Below are positions 45,501 to 56,244 of a stretch of 64,000 nucleotides of DNA, piece after piece. The notes beneath the pieces are model-generated. The model saw nothing but the letters and a program-made list of their open reading frames with translations, did no database searches and was not told the origin of the DNA. Source of the DNA: Hygrocybe punicea (Eukaryota > Basidiomycota > Agaricomycetes > Agaricales > Hygrophoraceae); NCBI GenBank assembly GCA_963556145.1, contig OY744466.1, positions 4,650,001 to 4,714,000 of the forward strand, read 5' to 3'. The translations under genes and the position numbers were made by a program. Position 1 is the stretch's first letter. Each line of letters begins with the position of its first letter.

Positions 45501-47737
45501 TCATCTGAGGTTGCTTGGCACGAAACCCACGGCTGACCAGGGTTTGTCCGCGAGCAGCCTTTAAACGACGATTTGGCTTGGGGAACGGCAGCGACAGCTC
45601 GAGCCATTTCTTGGACACACGTAGATGATGATGGCTTTGGCACGGTGGTTATTGTCAGGACTGGCGCAAAGTACTGGGTCCTCATGAGGCCTCGAAGGGA
45701 TGCTGAATGGGATCGCAAGGCGGGCAATCTTGCGACTAACAAGGCCTATCCTCAGGAGTGGGAGCCGAGAAAACATAGTGGGAAAGGCTTGTGGGAAGCA
45801 GAAGGATTACTGCTCACAAAGGGTTCAGTGCTGTAAGTGGGAATATATTTCGTGACAACTCGGATGTGTGCTGAAACACACAGTTACATGAGGCCGTGCA
45901 CCCCACATTATGTCCTCGGTGTGGAGCACTCCATTGTGAATGGGCGTCATCTCTATGTGACATCAACTATATGGGATACCTGTTATGGGATTATCCATAC
46001 TTTCGTGATGAGTCATACCATCACAAACGCGGAGCATAATGTGACACGTACATTTCTGCGCCGACTTCTCACCATGTGGATGGAGTACTTCATGGGGAAC
46101 CACGAATCATCATGTGAGCTACTTTGGGCGAGGTTTACAAATTCCTGAAGATTAAAATGCTCACTGCACAGCTACTGTCTTCACCAAGTCTCATATGCCC
46201 AAGATCGAAACCGAAGACGGCTTCCTCGACCTTGTGATTGTGGGAAACCTGATTGAGCTTGCGGATATCATCAACAGGAAGTTCTACACCCATACCATAT
46301 CGGCTGACATTCATGAGGAACAGAATATTGCAAGATGCAGATATAGACGTTTCCAAATCTGGTTTGCGGAACATTTTGTTGTCTTCATGGAAGACCACTG
46401 GATCAGCCCCTCTTACATTTTCCAACGAAGTCTTTTGGAACTATCTGCTGCAATTGTTGGGTATAAATGGGACAAGGATGGGGTTGTGAAGGCACCAGCA
46501 CATTGCACAGCCAAAGCTGTTGAGTCAGTGGTCCACCGACATTTTCAAAACGATTGGCCAGATTTGGTGCCAAAGCTGAATGAGCTGCTTCAGATCCCAC
46601 CATCGGAATTCTTCTGGACCGGCCCCAAAATACACATTCAGACCCGTCCAGTGGAACCCATCAGTCCCATTCTTGTTGAATGCTTAGATTTTCCACCTCA
46701 TCCAATCCTGCTCGTCAACGCAACTACTGGTGAAGGCGAGGTACAGGATGACACAGATACACGGGAAAAGGTGAAAGACAATGAGCGTGACAAAGGGGAG
46801 GGCACTGATGGTGAGGAAGAGGCGGATGATCCATCTAGGAAGGTGGGAGATTTAGTGGATGCAGCTGGCGAAGAGGTAGCCACAGAGGAAAACCAGGATC
46901 CACCTGCAACGGTTGGATGTGCAAACGACATGGCTGTGGACACTGAGAGGGAAGAGGATCCACCTGTAATGGTGGGAAATTCAGCCGACGTGGCTGGGGA
47001 AGATGCGGGAGAAGAAATGGACGTCGCTGGCCCGAATGAGGAGGATCCACCTGAGCAGGTGGGAAATTCAAATGACGCAGCTTCGTGGAATGAGGACGGT
47101 CTAATCATGCCCCTGGGTATGTCAAATGAGGAAGATGTAGACCGTGACGAGGGGAAGCAGCAGGAAAAGAAGGGGGGGGAGGAGGGCGCGGTGCAGGGCA
47201 AGGGGGTGGAGGCGGGGGAGGTGCAGGAGGAGGGGGAGGAGGACGAGGAGGGGGAGGAGGAGGAGGAGGGGGAGGAGGAGGAGGAGGGGGAGGAGGAGGA
47301 GGACAGGGAGCTGCAGGACGAGGAGGGGGAGCTGCAGGAGGAGGGGGAGGAGGAGGAGGGGGAGGAGGAGGGGGAGCTGCAGGAAGAGGAGGAGGAGGGG
47401 GAGCTGCAGGAAGAGGAGGAGGAGACGGATGGGGATGGGGCAGAGGAGGAGGACGAAGAGGAGGAGGATCGAAATGAGATGGTGGGGAAGTTAAATGCCC
47501 AGAGTGTGGACAGTGACGAGGGAGAGGATGACGATCAAATGGACATCTCATCTGGCAGTGATGCAGTGTATAATGATTTCGATGGATCACCCCAACCCCC
47601 GACACCCCCTGTGAAACGTCCTTGGAGGGAAGACTCAGGTACGATAAATTGCCTCAACAGCTTGTATATACACTGATATGATCATTCACACAGATTCACC
47701 AATACGTTCCACAGACCTGAAACGCCGTCGTAAGTAG
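42588..47737 (+). CDS. JmjC-type dioxygenase with SIM-like motif and acidic tail
   Basis: A long gene with about a dozen small GT-AG introns. The N-terminal helical region (MSSSASTLALSIASLHASVM) leads through ALPAHLTPAQKEV and a basic disordered stretch (44150-44610) to VNVIIDLTGD (44614-44643), a classic SUMO-interacting pattern. The JmjC core has ISWTHVDDDGFGTVV with Fe-binding His (45618) and Asp (45624), GAKYWVLMRP, and LYMRPCTPHYVLG with the distal His (45906). A Glu/Asp-Gly low-complexity tail (about 46740-47570) ends in KRRRK. JmjC proteins oxidise histone or other protein/nucleic substrates; the target is unknown. An in-frame TGA at 45534-45536 lies between exon-like blocks and may be a real nonsense change, so this could be a recent pseudogene. 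Exon borders around 45230-45570 are uncertain. Confidence 0.7.
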
Positions 47738-48167
47738 CCGGGAGGATCATATCATTAATACTGCTTCCTACTCATGTATATTCCTGACATCGCAATGCAT
47801 CATCTGCCTCCTCTGCTGTTAAATGTATTCCTTGTAATAAACACCGAACCATTGAGAGGCATGGGTAGAGGAAAATGTTATGTCACGTTGGGCCTTGCAC
47901 AAGTGACATGTCACAAGTATTATATATTTATGATTTATTCCACATATCACCTTTTTAGGCACATTCAACAAAGCCTATTTCCGCCGTGTAGAACATCGCA
48001 AGGGTTGACTGCTTGTGGTAATGCAAATTGTGAGCTGCATCCCCACAAACAGGATAGCTTTACCCCGCATTTTTACCAGCATTTCTTGAGCTGTCCACCT
48101 TCCCTGGGCGTCTTTGTTGTGCAACATCACTCTCCCATGCCTCGTTTGTCTCCCTCTCCTGCGCCTC
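47738..48167. other. Intergenic, convergent gene ends
   Basis: Between the 3' ends of the JmjC gene (plus) and the coiled-coil gene (minus). A tgtcac-rich stretch (47880-47920) is present. No gene is supported. Confidence 0.4.
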
Positions 48168-50246
48168 TCATGCCACCCTCTCCTGGGCGTCTCGTGCCTC
48201 TTTCTTCCTGGCCTCCTCCCGGCCCTTTCGTGCGTCCCTCTCCTGTGCCTCTCGTGCCTCCCATTCCGCCCTCTCCCGCGCCTCTCGTGCCTCCCTGTCC
48301 TGTGCGTCTCGTGCCTCGTGTGCCTCCCCTTCAGCCCTCTCCTGGGCCTCTCGTGCCTCCCTCTCCTGGGCCTCTCGCGTCTCCCGCTCTTGTACTTCTT
48401 GTAACTGTCTTGCCATCTCTCGGTTCTGTGCTGCTACCCGTTCTGCTTGCTCCTTTTGCTTTGCTTGTCTCTCCATCTTCTTTTTCGTCCACAGAAGCTT
48501 CAACGTCGATGTATCGTCATCCATCTCGCTGTCGCCACCACGTCCATCAAAGCTACCACTACTTGCACTCTCGTCACTCCAACTATCGTCGCCCTCTTCG
48601 CTACTGACTGCTTTCTGTTTTCCCTTGCTGGAATTGGCGGCATTTTCTGTTTTCTTCTTGGGGTGGACTGTCTTTAATGCTGGAACATTCGATTTGGATC
48701 TGCGAGGTCCGATAGCATTCAATTGTGCAGCTCCCATAGCACTCGATTGTGCAGCTCCGGCAGGAATAGATGTCGTTTCCCTACTGGAGTTTGATGGCGC
48801 CGAACGATCGGTCCTGGCCAAAGCAGCAGCAGCATGGAACTTCTTCTTTTTTTGCACGAATGCATTTGGTGCTCGCTGGTCGGTCTTCAGGACGGTTTTA
48901 AATCGGAATGGTTTTTCACCGAGTTTCTGCCGTTGCAACCAAAATTGGTGGACGGTCCGAAGTTCATCGAGTTTCATTTTCCACGGTTCCCATAGTTCTA
49001 CGTGAGAGGGAAAGTAGATGTCCTCGATGTATTGGTTTCGATTTTGTCCAATTTTTCCCCATGGAACAGCGACGACGCTGTTGTTGCACATCTGACCTTC
49101 AAATGAATATGAGTACAGTAAGCTTGGCCAATGTCGAGGTACGTACGATATGACATGGTCATCAGTGATCTAAACATGTTTCTTACATCGACCAATGACA
49201 TAGTTGACACATTCGGTACCATAGGAAAACCGTCCTCATCGATCTCAAGCTTGAACGGCAGGCTTTTGTCATATCTGGTCATTGGACCACCATCATCATC
49301 TTCACTGTCGGTCTTTGCTCCATCGGATTCATCTGGAACACATTACATGGGAAAGATGGAACAATGGCTGATCGTACCGTCATGATTAAAAAGGGACCCC
49401 AAATGTTCATCCCATTTGGTCCAAATGTCATCCCCGTTATTTTTGAAGACGCCGATGAACTTCTTGTGTACCGGGGCCGGTGTCTCGAACCTCACAGGAA
49501 GGGAAGATAAGTACGTGATTGACACAAAGCAGGAATCGACCCACTTTCCTTTGGTTACAGTCCCATCTTCGTCTTCATATCCCACCAACATGAATATTTT
49601 TACTCCCATCTGCTCATCTATGTCCTTCATAAACTTCATCGCCGTCTTACCGAAATCTTTTGCTGCTCGGCTGGATAAGGTAGAAGATTAGCATCATGCA
49701 GACGAAAGAAGATTATTAGTACCGTCGTTTGACTTCCAAGGGTGGACCTTGCTGGTTCCAGGCGTCGGCAAGAGCTTCAAATTCTTGTTTTTTCTCTTCG
49801 GTCAAGGAACCGTAAATATCACTCCACGCTTTGCCATAGTGCTTGATGTAGCCGGGCTTTCCTCCGGTTTCTCCAGACAGCTCCACCGTCCTAGCGTCGA
49901 TTTCCTTGTTCATCTTTTCTCTTGTAACCAACCTTGCATTCCACTTCTTTGTATATTTCGGAGCATCCTCAGTGTCGCTCTCCAATTTTGACCGATGATT
50001 GTGGTACCAAGTTTGAATTTTCTGTATTCATGGTATAATGCTGTTAGGCTTATCTGAAGGGTAGTATTAGAATATACAGACCTGTTGCATATTTGGGGGC
50101 CATTGTGTGTTGGTTTGTTGTGCCGATTTTTTTAAAAGTTTCCTGATCCCTTTCAGGACACGAATACGATCTTCACCAGTGGATCTCCTAAAATCAGGAT
50201 AACCGTCCTCGAGGATCTTAGTAAATTCTGGGGTGATCCACTTCAT
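48168..50246 (-). CDS. Coiled-coil accessory protein of the KDZ-2 cluster
   Basis: Starts at 50246 (MKWITPEFTKILEDGYPDFR). After GT-AG introns it reads KIQTWYHNHRSKLES, then ARLVTREKMNKEIDARTVEL and SDIYGSLTEEKKQEFEALAD, a block I believe recurs in many Agaricomycete hypothetical proteins. A middle domain has VGYEDEDGTVTKGKWVDSCF. The C-terminal half is Ser/Lys-rich, then a long Arg/Glu/Ala coiled coil with repeated REAQE and REARE units (48170-48480). About 690 residues. The KIQTWYHNHR stretch suggests a small DNA-binding fold but I cannot name it. It is transcribed toward the JmjC gene. Internal exon borders are approximate. Confidence 0.6.
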
Positions 50247-50360
50247 TTAGGCAAAAACTGAGGAGAATGAAGGCAAATGTCGTTGTCTGGAACAAAGGCA
50301 GAACGTCGTTGTCTGGAACAATGGAAGAATGCCTCGTGGTGAACATGAGGTGATGACAAA

Positions 50361-50368
50361 TCACGTGA
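50361..50368 (-). promoter_or_regulatory. TCACGTGA box upstream of the coiled-coil gene
   Basis: tcacgtga 115 bp upstream of the ATG at 50246, the same octamer found near 39195, 39222 and 42454. Confidence 0.45.
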
Positions 50369-50406
50369 TTGATGGCAACAAATAGCCACCTAACCTTCCC
50401 ACACTA

Positions 50407-50459
50407 CAAGTCAAATGATACTAGGCGACGGCTGTTGCCGTCTAGTATAGTTTGACTTG
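50407..50459. repeat. 53-nt near-perfect hairpin
   Basis: caagtcaaa...gcgacggc, a tgtt loop, then the inverted copy ending gtttgacttg, with one small length difference between the arms. It marks the right limit of the KDZ-2 gene cluster. No related sequence was seen at the left limit near 21 kb. From 50460 to 50860 there is no gene. Confidence 0.7.
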
Positions 50460-50861
50460 ATTGCCTTATTTCTCTACTCCAGCAATATCCCCAGCAATAC
50501 CGGGAACATTGTTACTACTAGTTGTAGATTAGATAATGATATCTGTCCAAAATGGGGATCAGGTTCGCTTTCCGCCGCTGCCCCGGATCTTTCCACCGCT
50601 GTCAGGCGACCCTCAAGCTCACTGTCAGCAACAGCGAGCTCGACTTACTCACTCTCCCCCCGTCTTTTCAAGCTGATTTTTTTGTATATAGTATATTTAT
50701 TCTTGTACTTACTATAGATAGACTAATATACATGATAATACAGCAAATAAAAGAGAAATAAAAGAAACAAAAAATAAGGATACATGAGATGCTACCATTG
50801 AACCGGTGGGTACTCACCTTCACAGAGGTGTCGCATCGGGTCCACTGGTGATGGGTAAGGG

Positions 50862-52200
50862 CGCCGGAGGGGCAGGAAGGATGCAGGGAGCGGGGGAGGA
50901 TGGCCAGCCTGAGGTGGTGGAAGTGGGTGGTGGGGAAGCAGCCGGTAAACGAGATGGGTGGTGACCGGAGTAAGGAGAGGGGTGGGGGAGGGTTCCCGGC
51001 CCCAAACGAGGAGCAGGGAGGGGTCAGTAAATGGGGGAAAGAGCAGGAATGGGCGGGTACTCACCTGCGCCATTGGGCCCCCCATGGCCCTCCCTGTATT
51101 CCACCGTTAATAAAAACATGGGGGACATCATCTTTGATGTCCCCAGCGGCCCCATCATTGGTTTCGCCGTCCAAATCGGTCCCGTCATCGAGTTGCGCGA
51201 GGGTGGTGATGGCGGCAGTTCCAGCGATGATACCTCGACGACGACGACGCCGTTGACGACGCCACTGCCGTGGGCAACCCACCACGTTGCCTCCATCGCA
51301 TTCGTTGCTGCGCGCCCGATCCGTCGCGGCTAGTTTTAAAGTTCGAGGCCGTTGGTTGAAAACGGCGGGGGCGCTCCTACTTGGTTTTGAGGGCATACAG
51401 GGGGGTGGCCTTGGTGCCAATCGTCACTGTCGTCCTCGTCGTCCTCGTTTCTGTTGTTGTTGAGGCGGTGGGGAGTGGGAGCGCAGCGGAATGGGGGATG
51501 GTGGTGGTAAAAGCCTAAAAGGCATGTGACTGTTCACTTACCTTTTACTACCACATGCCCGCCTCCAAACTCGCCTCCTGCCACGCTCCCACTACCCACC
51601 CCCTCAACGACGACGGAAACGAGGAGGAGGACAACGACGGCGACGATTGGCGCAGAGACCACCACCCCGGACGTCCTCAAAGCCGCGCAGGAGTGCGCCC
51701 GACTTTTTCAACCAACGGTCTCGAACGTCGAAACCAGCGGCGGCGGGCTTGGCGCACAGCAACGAACACGACGAAGGCAACATGGAGGGTTGCCACCGGC
51801 GATGGTGTGGTTAACGGCGGCGGTGTCATTGAGATATCGCCATCGCAACCGCCCTAGTTGCCACCCTCGCGCAACTTGATGACGGGACCGATTGGGACGG
51901 CGAAAACCATGGAATGGACGATGGGGCCGTCTGAGATGACGTCCCCACTTGCTTCATTGAAGGTGGGATATTGGGAGGGCCGCGGGGGGCCCCTAATGGT
52001 ACAGGTGAGTACCCATCCCCCTCCTGCTTTTTCCCCACGTACTTACCCCTTCCCACCGCTTTTTCGGGGCCGGGAGCCCTCCCCCATCCATCCCCTTTCC
52101 ATTTCACTCATCCGCCTCACTTCCAGGCCCTTTCCCCGCCATGCGTTGCCACCCCCCACTCCATAAAATCTTCCCCACCCCCCATCATCCGTCCCAGCCC
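50862..52200. mobile_element. GC-rich foldback element with ~660-bp inverted arms
   Basis: The left arm (about 50862-51527) returns inverted in the right arm (about 51535-52200) around an axis near 51530. Shared landmarks include gggtactcacc, gtcgtcatcgagttgcgcga-like and gttgaaaa segments and the gtaaaa/ttttac centre. Identity is moderate to high throughout, so a transcript could fold into a very long hairpin. No transposase is present; open frames in the arms are mirror images of each other. Confidence 0.8.
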
Positions 52201-52389
52201 TCTAGCGCCCTTTGCCACCAATTTCAGACCCCATCCGGCGCCCCCGCTGTTGTTCGTGGGGAGTGTTTCTTAGAAAAACAGTTCCTCACCAAGGGTTTCC
52301 GGAGTGCGACTTTGATCGGGAAATTACCTTGTTGTTCGGCAAGGGTGGATTTGTCCTTGTTTCAACTCAATGTACTTACTCACTTGCTA

Positions 52390-54480
52390 GTGGGGTTATA
52401 GGTTGAACCTAGTGATGATAGTTATATGAGATAACAATACAGTTATCTTATGTCAGTTGTTATTAGATAACAAGGCAGTTATCTAATAGTAGTGGTTAAG
52501 GATATAAGATAGCAGTATACAGTTACCTATCAAGAGTAGTTGATACTTGATAACAATATACAATACCTGTCAAGATTAGTTGATGTTAGATAACAATGAA
52601 CAGTTACCTTATAATAGATGTAAGTCAGAGTATATGACTTGAAGGATGAAAGTATAGTGAGGTCTTCCAATCAAGGTAAGACTTTGAGATGATAGACACT
52701 CAAGCAAGGGTAGGTGATGAGTGTAAGTGGCAATGATGAACAATGAGCAAGAGGATAGTGAAAGTCAATGAGGGATATGACAATGGACTATCAACAAAGG
52801 ATGCGATGATAATGGATACGTGGATAAAATAAAAGTAACAAGAGCAGTTGATGTTCAAGATATCGGACAATATTCCGAAGCTTCAAACGCACATTGGCTA
52901 CTAGTGCAGAATAAAGTACTGGGATATCTTTATGAAGATCAATAGTTTCTTGCCAGAAGAAGTTGACAATAGTGACGGTACTATGTCAAGAATATTCTCA
53001 AACAAGTAATAAAAGACTATCAATATATATCTGATATTGATAACTCAATTAAACTTAATGTCTGAGACTAATAAGCTGACTGAGAATGGAACTGTGACTG
53101 TGACTGTGACTGTGACTGTGACTGTGACTGAATTGATGTACTGACTACTACCAAAAGTAGGTATGTACAAAGAAGAAGGGGGGTTGAATCAAAGGAATGA
53201 CTGACTGTCTCCTGCAGAAACTGGGCCCTATTTATACCTTTGGCTGCTGCAGGAGTCACTGTGAGTCATAGAAAGAATTTGAAATAAGTGGGTAGGGTGT
53301 GAATCATAAGGGAGTAATTATGAAATGGGGAAGGGGGTTTGTAAGCATAATATGAAATAAAAGTGCTAACTACTGAGTCATTAAAGAGTAATATGAAATG
53401 AAAAGTAGGGTGATGAGTAAAGAGGCATAGGTCTGTAAACATAAAAGGAAAATGGGGCATAGGTGATGAATCATAGACAGGAATTGGGGCATAATGCTGT
53501 GCAGGTATTGGAAATAGTGCACAGGTTGGTGAGTCATATAAAAGAATGGGGCATAATGCTGTGCAAGTATTGGAAATAGTGCACAGGTTGGTGAGTCATA
53601 TAGAAGAATGGGGCATAATGCTGTGCAGGTATTGGAAATAGTACACAGGTTGGTGACTCATGTGGAGTCAATTACTGAGATTCCTAGGGTAGATGTGATA
53701 GGAATGCTGGCATAATTGGTCATAAAGGTCATAATTTGGTCATGATGAGCCATAGATGGTCATAGTGGTCCATATATGGTCATAGTAGTCATAAGATGTT
53801 GAGGGTGGATCAACTGAATCATCACAAGAGGGGATGATTCAAGGGCTGATCTAATCTGTGATCTGTGGGAGTATTCTATGATTCTCCAGGAATCATGGAT
53901 CAAGGCTGAGTCATGCTATTTCAAATTGTGCTTGATAGATCAATTCTTCAGACAATGCTTCTTCTGATCAATAGATCTTGATGGATGATGTAAGATGGTA
54001 CTTCTTATCTTGTTTTGGTCCAACTGAGATAAGATTGTGGCTGTGCAGCTTCCTTGATCTTTTTGATCTTGATGCCTGATATGGTCCTGCCTTTAGCTAA
54101 TGTCTTATCCTTAGCAGTTAAGTTAAGGATAATTCATCTAATAACTAATCCTTTAACTGATAAGTGTCTCTCAACTTGGGACAGTGTCCTGGGGTAGTGT
54201 CCTTGTCTTTTCTTATCAGTGGAGGTAAGATAGCTTAACTTGAACTTTATTCTTGTTATTGGCTACTGTTCCTTCAGGCTGATAAACTCAGGTGTCCTTG
54301 CTGTCAGCTTGATGTTTGATCCAAAACCACTTTGGATCATGACATTCGTGCACAACGAGAAAAGTCAACTGTCCCCAGTTGCTTCTTCCACTAAAAAAAA
54401 AACTACTCTCTATTCTTGTGAGACGGTCTTGCCCTGGTCCTAGTTCTCTGTTATATCAACAGAACTGTGCTGAATAAACA
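52390..54480 (-). repeat. Probable 3' LTR region of Ty3-C
   Basis: AT-rich and without genes. The minus strand has a TATA box (tataaata, complement of 53229-53236) followed by gggccc and a stretch without introns, as in an LTR promoter. The low-coordinate end is rich in gataac/gttatc repeats. It includes a 6-bp (ctgtga) microsatellite at 53091-53130 and three ~61-bp tandem copies at about 53487-53670. Boundaries are guesses because the partner LTR is outside the window. Confidence 0.45.
53487..53670. repeat. ~61-bp tandem repeat, three copies
   Basis: Three copies contain cataatgctgtgcaggtatt and ttggtgagtcatat with few differences. Confidence 0.85.
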
Positions 54481-54486
54481 GTACTA

Positions 54487-55381
54487 TTACCGTAGACGTT
54501 CTCTGTTAAGGTCACTCTTCAGGTTCTCTTCCAACAGGGCCAGTGTGAGCATGTCTTCCACTGCAGATGGAAATAGCATAGCAAAACTGAACTGTTGAGA
54601 AGGGAGAATGCGATCATGGAAGTGCGAATAACGATGCTGAGGTAGTATGCCTTGTATGCATGAAGGGCGTTGAGGCTGAGGATTCACTGGTGGAATGAAC
54701 ATGATGTGAGCCTTAGTTATGAAATTGAAACTGAGTCGAATGAGCGTGCTGATGTTCCTGGATAATTTGAAACAAAACAAAAAAAATTGATGGCGATGAT
54801 GCTAAAAAATATTACAGGCAGCAGAGATAATGTCGAATGGTACTCCAGACATCTGCCTGCCTTTCATCCTTCTGTTCTTTCTTCACCATACGCTCCGACA
54901 TGGCCAGTATAAATCGTCCACCGGAGTTGGTCCTGCAAAGATAAATGGCGTAACCATTCCTAACCATCCACAACCTTTCTACCTCTCCTGCACCCATCCT
55001 TCCTGTAACGTGCAGTCCGGCACAGACTGGCTTTGCTGAGGGACTGCGAAGGAGCCATACATTGACTCCAGGGAGGAGCGGCTTTTGGATCTTGTTGAGG
55101 AGCGCGACGTCAAGGAATGTAGTCTCTCGGTTTGGGGTGAGATGACGTAGATAGACTTCAGTGGAATAGACCGGGGAGTGAATTGTGGGCGCATAAATGC
55201 GGTCCGGAATTGTTATGGGCGTTAATGGAGGGCAGCGGTATGAAGTAATCGGGACAAAAGCAGGGTTGGTGACATAAAGTGTAGGAGTAGTCCTGCCTTC
55301 CAAGGAAAGATGTGATAGCATAGTTAGCGTACTTGAAAATTCGAATGAAGAACGCATTCTGAATGAGTGTGGATAGAGCAC
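54487..55381 (-). CDS. Spliced gene of unknown function downstream of Ty3-C pol
   Basis: Exon 1 from 55381 (MLYPHSFRMRSSFEFSS; an internal Met nine residues in is also possible) ends near 54815 at GTAATA. A ~57-nt intron ending in ccag leads to NISTLIRLSFNFITKAHIMF, with the stop at 54487, giving about 280 residues. The protein has PFVPITSY-like and CRTNSGGRFILAMSER segments but no domain I know. It occupies the same place (between integrase and 3' LTR) as the antisense genes of Ty3-A and Ty3-B, but on the sense strand and without a cysteine cluster. From 55382 to 56244 no gene is supported. Confidence 0.5.
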
Positions 55382-56244
55382 TACTTATAGTGTCTAAAAA
55401 AATCGAAGGTGCATATAACGGGTATATCCGAAATAAAGGTCCAAGGGTGCCTGATTTAGCTATAGCGTTCCTATAGATCTGTGGTCTAGAACTATGACAT
55501 ATTTGATTGTACAAATATGGTTACCTGCATAATCCTTCCCAACTTGGGTCCTAGGGTCTGATGCTTGAACCGAAGAATATAGCTTGATCTGGAATGGGAA
55601 TAATAATCATAAAAAGGGTACACATTGGTAAGTCATGTGTTTCGGCTAATTTTGGTCCAATAACGAAGCGTCTTCTTAAGAAAATGGGGTGCACAGCGGG
55701 ATGTCACATGAGGGAACGTGACTGCCACGTGTTCTGAGGGTATAAACAAATGATGGTTTGCCGTTTGACTTTTTCCCCCAGCTTAGTCACTGCGCCTTCG
55801 TGTGCCAGCTCCTTTTCCTTCTTGAACATCCAGGGGAATCGTAACTATCCACGGCTATGAATTATTTCTTCTTCCATCCATCCTTTACCTAGTACTATTG
55901 GGTCTCAACTGCAGGTGTGCTGGCTTGCTATTCTACATGATCATGAGCGCTAATCTGAGCGTTTGACTTGATAGGCTTCCTGATCATACGATCCTGGGTT
56001 ACCTTTACGTTCTGTCCAATAGGACTCCTACTAGCGAGGGAGCGATGGATGTTCTACCGTCTTGGTTTTCAGTATGGAGTTTTCGTTTCCTGAGCAGGTT
56101 CTTGGGCGCGGTCCAGCTGGGTCTTTTCCTTCTCACGTCTCGCTATTCATCTACTCTTCCCTCTTCCTTTTCTTACTGGACTTTTATGATCTTGGACTTC
56201 TATACATGGCGCAATAATAGTACGACTTCTTTCTTATCATCTCC

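Noticed and set aside
47105..47605. Pro-rich open frame on the minus strand
   Set aside because: It is the complement of the Glu-rich tail of the JmjC gene; the plus-strand frame is continuous with conserved exons.
21031..50459. Terminal inverted repeats for KDZ-2
   Set aside because: I compared the sequence near 21031-21100 with that near 50250-50460 and found no match, so no element boundary is claimed.
53091..53130. ctgtga hexamer run as a telomere-like repeat
   Set aside because: The unit is not a fungal telomere repeat and the run is short and internal.
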